Source of the DNA: an uncultured Flavobacteriaceae bacterium
GTDB taxonomy: Bacteria > Bacteroidota > Bacteroidia > Flavobacteriales > Flavobacteriaceae
Reading direction: 5' to 3'
NCBI GenBank assembly: GCA_947497145.1
Contig: CANMFQ010000036.1
Coordinates: forward strand, 1-32,645
DNA: 32,645 nucleotides
A model generated the notes under the pieces. It ran no database searches and was not told where the DNA came from. It saw nothing but the letters and a program-made list of their open reading frames with translations. The position numbers and the translations under genes are program-made. Positions 8,151 through 15,573 of the stretch are shown in pieces; within the stretch, counting starts at the first letter, position 1, and the number at the start of each line of letters is the position of its first letter.

Positions 8151-10610
8151 ATGAAATTTAGAATTCTCGCTATCCTACCCTTGTTTTTCTTTATCAATTG
8201 TGTGAAAAATAACACTCAAGCGCCATCTCTTCTATCGTATGTTCCAAAAAACTCAGCAGTGGTCATACAAATTAAAGCACATGATGCATTTCTAAGCAAC
8301 CTTACAAACAATACCCTTTTACAAGAAGTCAATACATTTGAAGCATATCAAAGTATGCTAAAAAAGCTATCGGTTCTTACTTATGTGCAACCAAAAACTG
8401 AAAGTATTTTGGCAATTACCGAAACTGTTGAAAATAACTATGAATTTACCTATATCACCGATATCACCCCAAATTTATTTGCTGTAGATAGTGTTAAAAA
8501 CAAAGTCATTGAAACCATTACTACTGATAGTTTTATTTATGACAAATATACCGTAGACGATCAGGAATTTTACAGCTTCGCCACCAACAATAAAATTATC
8601 ACTAGCTCTTCGTTATCGCTGTTAAAAAGCGCTAACGAAACTGCAAATATTGCCCCTACGCCTTTACTACAAAAACTATATGCAACCACTAGCAAGACCA
8701 CGCCTGCATCGTTACTCGTCAACTTAAACAAAAGCACAAGCCTATTAGAGCCCTTTTTTAATAAAAACGATAGCGTGATACCTAGTCGCTTTTCTGATTG
8801 GGTTTCCTTTGACTTAAAAGCAAATTCAGACAACCTACACGTAACAGGTATTGGTATTGCAAATGATTCACTACCAAAAACTATAAATTTATTTCTCAAC
8901 ACTTTACCTGTAACAAATAGCACACCCTTATTTGCACCAGAAGAAAGTAATGCCATTGCCTCATATTCTTTTAACAACTACCAAAACTTTGCTAAAAACC
9001 AAAAGTTCTTAACCAATACTACAGTTCCTGAAAACCCTGCTCTTGATGCTATTGAGGAAATTGGAATTATTTATATGAATGGCAAAAAAAACATTCTCTT
9101 AAATACTTTGGGAGGTGAAGCGATTTCAGATTATTTGAAAAACGACAAAAAATCATCTATTGAATTTCAAGGCAACGAAATAATAGCGCTCCAAAATCCA
9201 GATTTTTTAAACGAACGATTTAACCCACTAGTTACAGCATTCAATGCCAACTTTTTCACCATTATCAATAATGCTTTTATTTTCTCTGGAGATCAAGAGG
9301 ATTTAAAAACAATCATCAGCAACTATAAAATTGGCAATACTTTCAATAAAACACCTATTTACACAACCCTGAAAGAAACGCTTGCCCAAGAATCAAATGT
9401 ACTTTTTGTTGCTAGGGCGAATAAGCTAAATACTATTTTCAAAACCAAATTTTCAACAGACTTTTCAAAGATGTTAAAAAAAGCTAGTACAGCCAATCAT
9501 GCTTTTGCCGCTCAAATTATTGCCGAGAAAAAATTCTACCATACCAATATTACATTTAAGAAAAATGAACAAAAAGCAAGTAAACCCATAATCACATCAC
9601 TTTTTTCGTTAGAACTACCTAATACCATTGTTACAAGACCGCAATTTGTAACTAATCATGTAAACAAGCAAAAAGACATTATTGTTCAAGATGAAAACAA
9701 TATTCTCTACCTGATATCTAAAACTGGTAAAATACGTTGGAAAAAACAACTCAGCAGCCTAGTACAAGGAAAGATTCATCAGGTTGACATCTTCAAAAAT
9801 GGACGTCTTCAATTTGCTTTTACCACCAACAACCAATTTATCGTACTCGACAGAAATGGAAAAGAGCTCAAGAAATTTACCAAAACTTTTGATGGGGGCA
9901 ACCTAAACCCACTAGCCGTTTTTGATTACGAAAAGAAAAAGGACTATCGCTTTGTTATTACCCAAAACAATAAGGTTTTCATGTACAACAGCAAAGCAAC
10001 CACTGTAAAAGGTTTTAAATACAAAAAAGCCAAAAAATCGATAATTGCAGCTCCAAAACATTTTACTATTGCAAAAAAAGATTACCTAGTTTTTAAGTTA
10101 AAAGACGGTACGCTAAAAATTCTTAACCGAACAGGAAAAGACAGGGTTAAAGTGAAAGAGAAAATAGCATTTTCTGATAACGAAGTATTTCTCTACAAAA
10201 ACAAATTCACGCTTACTGATAAAAAAGGCATTCTCTATCGCATAGACACCAAAGGAAAAATCACAAAAACAAATTTCAACTTGTCTAGCGACCATGGTAT
10301 GTATGCTACCGCCAAGACATTGGCTCTTATGAATGATAATGTCCTCACCATAAAAGGAAAAAAAGCAACCCTTGAATTGGGCGTTTATACACACCCGAAA
10401 ATATTTTACATAAACAACAAAATATATGTATCTGTAACAGATTTGCAGACCGGCAAAGTATATTTATTTAACAGCCAAGCCAAACCTATTGTTGATACAC
10501 CAATATTTGGTAGCACACCCATTGACCTTGCTAATATTACTGGAAATAAGCAACCTGAAATACTGACCACACTAAATGATAAAAATATTATTGTTTACAA
10601 ATTAAATTAG
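8151..10610 (+). CDS. Large uncharacterised lipoprotein with C-terminal beta-propeller-like repeats
   Basis: An 819-residue protein I cannot assign a function. The N terminus is a lipoprotein signal (FFFIN-C17, then VKNN). Residues about 20-490 form a large alpha/beta region starting LLSYVPKNSAVVIQIKA, with recurring short segments about values held in 'LLKSAN', 'LFVARANKL' contexts, loosely like DUF3352-type repeats; this is only a resemblance. Residues about 500-819 carry repeated strands of the PQQ/WD-like propeller kind: GKIRWKKQL, FIVLDRNGKELKKF, GTLKILNRTGKDRV, GILYRIDTKGKITK, ending PEILTTLNDKNIIVYKLN. It is probably anchored in an envelope membrane as a binding or scaffold protein. 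It follows rnhB by 31 bases; this adjacency may be conserved in relatives but cannot be checked here. Confidence 0.75.
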   Translation: MKFRILAILPLFFFINCVKNNTQAPSLLSYVPKNSAVVIQIKAHDAFLSNLTNNTLLQEVNTFEAYQSMLKKLSVLTYVQPKTESILAITETVENNYEFTYITDITPNLFAVDSVKNKVIETITTDSFIYDKYTVDDQEFYSFATNNKIITSSSLSLLKSANETANIAPTPLLQKLYATTSKTTPASLLVNLNKSTSLLEPFFNKNDSVIPSRFSDWVSFDLKANSDNLHVTGIGIANDSLPKTINLFLNTLPVTNSTPLFAPEESNAIASYSFNNYQNFAKNQKFLTNTTVPENPALDAIEEIGIIYMNGKKNILLNTLGGEAISDYLKNDKKSSIEFQGNEIIALQNPDFLNERFNPLVTAFNANFFTIINNAFIFSGDQEDLKTIISNYKIGNTFNKTPIYTTLKETLAQESNVLFVARANKLNTIFKTKFSTDFSKMLKKASTANHAFAAQIIAEKKFYHTNITFKKNEQKASKPIITSLFSLELPNTIVTRPQFVTNHVNKQKDIIVQDENNILYLISKTGKIRWKKQLSSLVQGKIHQVDIFKNGRLQFAFTTNNQFIVLDRNGKELKKFTKTFDGGNLNPLAVFDYEKKKDYRFVITQNNKVFMYNSKATTVKGFKYKKAKKSIIAAPKHFTIAKKDYLVFKLKDGTLKILNRTGKDRVKVKEKIAFSDNEVFLYKNKFTLTDKKGILYRIDTKGKITKTNFNLSSDHGMYATAKTLALMNDNVLTIKGKKATLELGVYTHPKIFYINNKIYVSVTDLQTGKVYLFNSQAKPIVDTPIFGSTPIDLANITGNKQPEILTTLNDKNIIVYKLN

Positions 10611-10712
10611 CACAATATTCATTAAAACAACTAACAATGTGTGCATTGCAAAAAATGTTGACTAAATTTTATACACAAGAAGAAAGATATTTCTAGAAAG
10701 ATAAAACCAACA

Positions 10713-11429
10713 TTAGACTTTGGTTTCACCTGCTACCATACGTGCCTCAAAAAGCACTTCAAAATGCTGTAGTAACTTTTGTTTAACTTCAGCTATATTC
10801 ACCTCTTTTTGCCCAAGTTCTACATTTAAAGATGTTACCGCCTTATCCTTTATTCCACAAGGAATCATCAAATCAAAATACCCTAAATCTGTATTTACGT
10901 TTAAAGCAAAGCCGTGCATAGTTACCCAACGTGAAGCGCGAACCCCCATAGCGCATATTTTTCTAGCAAAGGGCGTGCCTACATCCAACCAAACTCCCGT
11001 TTCACCTTCTGAACGCTCAGCTTTAAGGCCATATTCTAATAAGGTTAAAATCACCATCTCTTCAAGCAAACGTAGGTATTTATGAATATCAGTAAAAAAA
11101 TTATCGAGGTCTAAAATAGGGTAGCCTACAATTTGCCCAGGACCATGGTAAGTAATATCGCCACCTCTATTTATTTTATAAAACTGAGCGCCCTTTGCCG
11201 CAAGCTGCTGCTCATCTACCAATAGATTTGACAAATCTCCACTTTTACCCAAAGTAAACACATGCGGATGTTCTACAAACAACAAATAGTTGTTCGTTTC
11301 GAAGCTAGTTTCTTCTCTTCTATTTTTAATTTTTAAATTTACGGTATCTTGAAAAAGTTCTTCTTGGTAATCCCAAGTTTCTTTGTAATCTTTTTTACCT
11401 AAATCTTGTAAAAGCACCTTTTTATTCAT
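10713..11429 (-). CDS. lipB: Octanoyl-[acyl-carrier-protein]:protein octanoyltransferase
   Basis: A 238-residue LipB. It moves octanoyl groups from acyl-ACP to lipoyl domains of 2-oxoacid dehydrogenases and GcvH, the first step of endogenous lipoate synthesis; LipA then inserts sulfur. Family motifs are FVEHPHVFTLGKSGD, INRGGDITYHGPGQIVGYPI and MHGFALNVNTDLGYFDLMIPCGIKDKAVTSL. C191 in PCGI is the acyl-cysteine nucleophile and K157 in ARKICAMG the partner lysine. No lipA is next to it. It converges on the lipoprotein gene, with 102 bases between the two stops. The start at 11429 gives the usual N terminus MNKKVLLQDLG; a -7-like element ends only five bases before it, implying a very short leader or none. 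Confidence 0.96.
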   Translation of the reverse strand: MNKKVLLQDLGKKDYKETWDYQEELFQDTVNLKIKNRREETSFETNNYLLFVEHPHVFTLGKSGDLSNLLVDEQQLAAKGAQFYKINRGGDITYHGPGQIVGYPILDLDNFFTDIHKYLRLLEEMVILTLLEYGLKAERSEGETGVWLDVGTPFARKICAMGVRASRWVTMHGFALNVNTDLGYFDLMIPCGIKDKAVTSLNVELGQKEVNIAEVKQKLLQHFEVLFEARMVAGETKV

Positions 11430-11434
11430 CGATA

Positions 11435-11442
11435 CAAAGATA
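11435..11442 (-). promoter_or_regulatory. -7-like element directly before lipB
   Basis: Minus-strand TATCTTTG matches TAnnTTTG. It ends five bases before the lipB ATG, so transcription would begin at or next to the start codon. No correctly spaced -33 TTTG is evident, and the match could be chance. Confidence 0.35.
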
Positions 11443-11527
11443 AGAAATTGACAAACCTCCCACCCATCTCTGCTATTTTTTACCTCCTATTTAAAAACCG
11501 CTAAAAATGTCTTCTCAGAAACAGCTG

Positions 11528-11683
11528 CTAATTAGGATTATTCAAAATAATTAGCGCAGCAATCACGCCAGGCACCCATCCGCAGAAGGTTAAAAGAAGT
11601 ACGATAAAAAAAGACCCACAACCCTTACCAATTACAGCTAGGGGTGGAAAAATAATAGCAAGCAATACTCGCAAAAAACTCAT
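11528..11683 (-). CDS. YqaE/Pmp3-family small membrane protein
   Basis: A 51-residue ORF translated on the minus strand from ATG at 11683 to TAG at 11528. It starts MSFLRVLLAIIFPPLAV and contains the second hydrophobic stretch FFIVLLLTFCGWVPGVIAAL. The pattern of two membrane segments, FPPLAV after the first and a TxxGWxPGxIxA motif in the second, is that of the YqaE/Pmp3 (UPF0057) proteolipid family. These proteins sit in the cytoplasmic membrane and, in yeast and plants, affect membrane potential and salt or cold tolerance; the bacterial role is poorly known. The gene lies 98 bases upstream of lipB on the same strand. No strong promoter or terminator is visible. Confidence 0.88.
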   Translation of the reverse strand: MSFLRVLLAIIFPPLAVIGKGCGSFFIVLLLTFCGWVPGVIAALIILNNPN

Positions 11684-11864
11684 TTGATTTCGATTTTAAT
11701 TGATGATGTACCAAATAGGTCGCAAATTGGCAGTCCTTGTTACAAAAAATCATATTTTTTTAATCTCAAGATTGTTAATTAGTAACTGGTTAGAAACCGA
11801 CACGAATTAGTCAAAGCAAAAAAACAGCTACCTTAAATCAAATTAATACTATAATTTTATTGGC

Positions 11865-12917
11865 ATGAAACAATGGCTCCAAATTATACTGCTTTTACTT
11901 TCAGGTATTTCTGCATATTCGCAATATAGCTTTGAAGGTCAAATTGCAGAAAACAGTGATGCAAAAACCGTGTATCTGTCTATTATTGAAGATTACCGAA
12001 AGCTTTCGCGCCCCTATTGGGAGCAAATTATAAAGAAAACTACTGTTGACTCTTTAGGCTTTTTTAAGTTTCATGGAGATGACCTATCCGCAAGTAACCG
12101 TATTTATCGCATTCATATTGACGCATGTTCAGATGGCGTTTTAGATGCCAATCATTTTTTTGAACAATGCGCCAATAGCAGTAGTATCCTTTTTATAGCC
12201 AGCAATACCGATACCATACAATTTCCAACCAGCCTTGCTGATGAAGTTTTATGTGAAATTAGCACTTCTAATACTAAATCTTCACTATTTTTAGAAATCA
12301 ACGCCTTGAAAGAAGAAATGGCTTTTGATTTTTATGACGTTAAAAATGAAGCTAGTCGTAAATTAAATTCTAAAAAGTGGTTCACTAAATGGCATAGTTA
12401 TGGAACAGCACTTAATGAGCCCCTTGCCGAACTGTATATTTTTGATTTTCTATCAGACAAAAGCAACGAAACCTATGCTTACTATTTAAAAGATGTTGTT
12501 AACAGCTCATACTACACTGAATTAGCGCAACGCTTAGAAAAAAAATACCCAAATGCCCCATTCACCAATTTATTTAAAAAGGAAATTACCGTCGATAAAC
12601 AAATGATGGGGCAACATAACAGTTCTAATTCTACATTGAAATGGATTTTAGCCGCATTACTTACCCTTTCAGTACTATTAAATATATATCTGTTTACCAG
12701 ACAGAAAATACAACGAAAAGAACATCACAATGCAGCCTTAAACACCCTTACAGCGCAAGAAAGAAAAATAGTTAATGAAATTTTAAAAGATAAAACCAAC
12801 AAAGAAATTGCTACTGATTTGTTCATTAGTGTAAGTACCGTTAAAACCCACATCAACAATCTGTACAAAAAACTGCACATAGCTTCTCGCGAAGATATTA
12901 AACGCCTTTTTAGATAA
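11865..12917 (+). CDS. Membrane-tethered LuxR-type transcriptional regulator
   Basis: A 350-residue one-component regulator with an extracytoplasmic sensor. Residues 1-20 are a signal peptide (ISAYSQ). Residues about 21-250 form a periplasmic domain rich in beta strands at its start (YSFEGQIAENSDAKTVYLSI), faintly like the DUF4369 domains found before thioredoxins; two cysteines (C88, C102) could form a disulfide. One membrane segment spans about 259-277 and is followed by a basic stretch (RQKIQRKEHH). Residues about 293-350 form a LuxR/GerE helix-turn-helix: LTAQERKIVNEILKDKTNKE, then the recognition segment VSTVKTHINNLYKKL. No TPR or receiver domain is present. The signal and target genes are unknown; an exported thioredoxin-fold protein is encoded 215 bases downstream. 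Confidence 0.85.
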   Translation: MKQWLQIILLLLSGISAYSQYSFEGQIAENSDAKTVYLSIIEDYRKLSRPYWEQIIKKTTVDSLGFFKFHGDDLSASNRIYRIHIDACSDGVLDANHFFEQCANSSSILFIASNTDTIQFPTSLADEVLCEISTSNTKSSLFLEINALKEEMAFDFYDVKNEASRKLNSKKWFTKWHSYGTALNEPLAELYIFDFLSDKSNETYAYYLKDVVNSSYYTELAQRLEKKYPNAPFTNLFKKEITVDKQMMGQHNSSNSTLKWILAALLTLSVLLNIYLFTRQKIQRKEHHNAALNTLTAQERKIVNEILKDKTNKEIATDLFISVSTVKTHINNLYKKLHIASREDIKRLFR

Positions 12918-13097
12918 TGCTTAGGCAACACCCCATATCTTCTTCTTATTGAGCGACTAGTCATAACTACCCAAAAAGTAAATTTATTTCTTTTGAGACT
13001 TTTTATTTAAAACCTCGTTTTCAATCACTTATAAAAATCCACCTAGGGTCTAGTTCCTATTTCCATCCTGTAAAAACAGATTTAAACTTGGTTTTTT

Positions 13098-13127
13098 TTC
13101 AATTTTCGACTCTAATCTAAAATTGAA
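13098..13127 (+). promoter_or_regulatory. 9-bp inverted repeat just before the thioredoxin-fold gene
   Basis: TTCAATTTT and AAAATTGAA are perfect inverted repeats separated by 12 bases and end five bases before the ATG at 13133. It could be an operator or a leader hairpin near the ribosome-binding region. The arms are AT-only apart from one pair, so the hairpin would be weak. Confidence 0.3.
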
Positions 13128-13132
13128 AAAAC

Positions 13133-13693
13133 ATGAAACGTATTCTAAAACTAGCCTTCTTCATCTGTATTCTAAACACGATAACTGCTCAGCAAATCAA
13201 TCAAGAAATCAAAATAGCTGATGACCCAGCCTTTTTAGTAGGCCAAATTACTATTGATGGGCTTACCTCAAATTCATACAATGATTGGTATGCCAACAAT
13301 CATGACTCCTACAAGGTAGACACAGAAACCATAGCAACCATCAAGACAACTTTACAATCATATCATATCTTAATTTTTATGGGTACTTGGTGTGGTGACA
13401 GTAAAAGAGAAGTGCCCCGTTTTATAAAAATTCTTGAAACGGCTGATTTTCCTATGGAGCATTTAAAAATAGTAGCACTAGACCGAAGAGAAGACCATTA
13501 TAAAATGAGTCCCAACGGTGAAGAATGGGGTTTAGCCATTAAACGTGTACCTACATTTATTTTTTATAAAAATGGCAGCGAAGTAAATCGTATTATTGAA
13601 AGCCCTATTGTCACTTTGGAGGCAGATATTAAAGCAATTGTCAACAATTTACAATACACGCCAAATTATCCACAATCATTGCATTTCGATTAA
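13133..13693 (+). CDS. Exported thioredoxin-fold protein with WCGDS active site
   Basis: A 186-residue secreted or periplasmic thioredoxin-family protein. Residues 1-20 are a signal peptide (ILNTITAQ). The thioredoxin fold spans about 70-175: strand YHILIFMGTWCGDSKREVPRF with active-site C87, and the cis-proline loop KRVPTFIFYKNG with P140. The usual second cysteine of CxxC is replaced by serine (C87-G-D-S90), so it is a monothiol variant. It cannot form the normal intramolecular disulfide and may act as a reductase through mixed disulfides, or as a chaperone. It sits between the LuxR-type regulator and lysS on the same strand, with no overlap to either. Confidence 0.85.
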   Translation: MKRILKLAFFICILNTITAQQINQEIKIADDPAFLVGQITIDGLTSNSYNDWYANNHDSYKVDTETIATIKTTLQSYHILIFMGTWCGDSKREVPRFIKILETADFPMEHLKIVALDRREDHYKMSPNGEEWGLAIKRVPTFIFYKNGSEVNRIIESPIVTLEADIKAIVNNLQYTPNYPQSLHFD

Positions 13694-13719
13694 TCTTGTT
13701 TGAGCTTGTATAAGTTAAC

Positions 13720-13743
13720 TGCAAAAGTGTAATTTTGCACTTT
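13720..13743 (+). promoter_or_regulatory. lysS promoter with overlapping inverted repeats
   Basis: TAATTTTG at 13730-13737 matches the TAnnTTTG -7 consensus, 17 bases before the lysS ATG. A possible -33 TTG lies about 20 bases upstream, in AGCTTG. The -7 element is flanked exactly by AAAGTG (13724-13729) and CACTTT (13738-13743). A second overlapping inverted repeat is TGCAAAA (13720-13726) with TTTTGCA (13733-13739). A repressor-binding role is possible but unproven. Confidence 0.5.
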
Positions 13744-13754
13744 AATTTTTTTAT

Positions 13755-15446
13755 ATGCAATTGTCAGAACAAGAAATCGTACGAAGAGAGAAATTAGCAA
13801 AATTACGCGAAATGGGTATTGACCCGTATCCTGCAGCCTTATACCCTGTAGACGCTACTGCAACAAGCATAAAGAACAATTACGAAGAAGGAAAAAAGGT
13901 CGTAGTTTCTGGTAGGCTTATGTCGAGAAGAATTCAAGGTAAGGCCTCCTTTGCAGAATTGCAAGATAGCTCTGGGCGTATTCAAGTATATTTTAATCGT
14001 GATGAAATATGTACAGGAGAAGACAAGACCTTATATAATGATGTATATAAAAAATTACTAGATATTGGTGATATCATAGGAATTGAAGGCGAATTATTTA
14101 CCACACAAGTAGGTGAAAAAACCATTATGGTTAAAAATTTCACCGTCTTATGTAAAACACTACGCCCTTTACCATTACCAAAAAAGGATGCCGATGGTAA
14201 TATCTATGATGAGTTTAATGACCCAGAAATGCGCTATCGTCAACGTTATGTTGATTTGGTGGTAAACCCATCAGTAAAAGAAACCTTTATAAAACGAACG
14301 AAAATCACCAATAGCATTCGCCAGTTTTATAACGAACGTGGATATTTAGAAGTAGAAACACCAATTCTTCAGCCAATTCCGGGTGGCGCGGCAGCACGTC
14401 CGTTTTTAACGCACCACAATGCTTTAAATATTCCGTTGTATCTACGAATTGCCAATGAATTATATCTTAAAAGATTGATTGTAGGTGGGTTTGATGGTGT
14501 TTATGAATTTTCAAAAGATTTCAGAAATGAAGGCATGGACCGCACCCACAACCCAGAATTTACAGTTATGGAACTGTATGTTGCCTACAAAGATTACAAT
14601 TGGATGATGGACACTACCGAAGCCCTTTTAGAAAAAGTGGCTATTGATGCAAACGGCACTTCAAAGGTAACGGTAGGTGACAATGAAATAGAGTTTAAAG
14701 CGCCATATGCTCGTGTACCTATTTTAGAAGCTATCAAAATTCATACAGGTGTTGATGTTGCCGGAATGGACGAAGTAGAACTTAGGGAAACCGCAAAAAA
14801 ATTAGGATTAGAAGTTGATGAAACAATGGGCATTGGTAAGCTTATTGACGAAATCTTTGGTGAAAAATGTGAGCACTTTTACATACAGCCTACCTTTATT
14901 ACAGACTACCCTAAAGAAATGAGTCCTTTAACCAAGGCACATAGAGACAACCCTGCTTTAACCGAGCGTTTTGAGCTAATGGTAAATGGCAAAGAACTGG
15001 CTAACTGCTATTCTGAGTTGAATGACCCTATTGACCAACGAGAGCGCTTTGAAGAGCAACTACGTCTTTCAGAAAAAGGAGATGATGAAGCAATGTTTAT
15101 AGATCAAGACTTTTTGAGAGCTTTAGAATATGGTATGCCTCCTACATCAGGTATTGGTATTGGTATTGATCGTTTGGTGATGCTACTCACCAATAACGCT
15201 TCTATTCAAGAGGTATTATTCTTTCCGCAGATGCGACCCGAGAAAAAAGCTGTTGAATTATCAGAAGAAGAAAAAGGCATCATTGCCATTTTAAAACCTG
15301 TTGGCAATATGGAATTGAGTACCCTGAAAGCTCAGGCAGCGCTTAGCGGAAAAAAATGGGATAAGGCGATGAAATCACTATCTAATCATAAATTGGTAAA
15401 AGTAAACAAAACGGATGATGGGCTTTTTGCATCATTAATTTCATAA
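13755..15446 (+). CDS. lysS: Lysyl-tRNA synthetase, class II
   Basis: A 563-residue class II LysRS charging tRNA-Lys with lysine in the cytoplasm. The N-terminal OB-fold anticodon-binding domain spans about 35-150 ([23 protein letters not shown]). The catalytic domain follows: motif 1 around [20 protein letters not shown], motif 2 [15 protein letters not shown], and motif 3 [25 protein letters not shown] is the usual lysine-pocket segment. Beyond motif 3 there is a C-terminal extension of about 70 residues (from [13 protein letters not shown] to ASLIS) that is typical of Bacteroidetes LysRS and resembles a small winged-helix unit. The start is fixed by the strong promoter 17 bases upstream and the conserved [20 protein letters not shown] terminus. 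Confidence 0.97.
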   Translation: MQLSEQEIVRREKLAKLREMGIDPYPAALYPVDATATSIKNNYEEGKKVVVSGRLMSRRIQGKASFAELQDSSGRIQVYFNRDEICTGEDKTLYNDVYKKLLDIGDIIGIEGELFTTQVGEKTIMVKNFTVLCKTLRPLPLPKKDADGNIYDEFNDPEMRYRQRYVDLVVNPSVKETFIKRTKITNSIRQFYNERGYLEVETPILQPIPGGAAARPFLTHHNALNIPLYLRIANELYLKRLIVGGFDGVYEFSKDFRNEGMDRTHNPEFTVMELYVAYKDYNWMMDTTEALLEKVAIDANGTSKVTVGDNEIEFKAPYARVPILEAIKIHTGVDVAGMDEVELRETAKKLGLEVDETMGIGKLIDEIFGEKCEHFYIQPTFITDYPKEMSPLTKAHRDNPALTERFELMVNGKELANCYSELNDPIDQRERFEEQLRLSEKGDDEAMFIDQDFLRALEYGMPPTSGIGIGIDRLVMLLTNNASIQEVLFFPQMRPEKKAVELSEEEKGIIAILKPVGNMELSTLKAQAALSGKKWDKAMKSLSNHKLVKVNKTDDGLFASLIS

Positions 15447-15522
15447 AAAAAGAAAGCGTAATAGCAGTTTTTTATTTCAAACAACAAACATTAATTCAAA
15501 AATCAAGGACGAGCTAGCTTGC

Positions 15523-15573
15523 TCATAGTTAGAATTATTACTATTTTTCAAATTGAAACAATCCTAACTATGA
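15523..15573 (+). promoter_or_regulatory. 10-bp inverted repeat enclosing the start codon of the GH95-like gene
   Basis: TCATAGTTAG (15523-15532) and CTAACTATGA (15564-15573) are perfect inverted repeats with a 31-base AT-rich spacer. The right arm contains the ATG (15570-15572). If transcription starts upstream of the left arm, the hairpin would bury the start codon. If it starts within the spacer, the repeat could instead be an operator. Confidence 0.4.

Noticed and set aside
10611-10712. Bidirectional terminator between the lipoprotein gene and lipB
   Set aside because: Only a 5-bp CAATG/CATTG hairpin without a U tract is visible.
15519-15569. N-terminal extension of the glycosidase starting at a TTG codon
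   Set aside because: It would bury the clear signal peptide that begins at ATG 15570.
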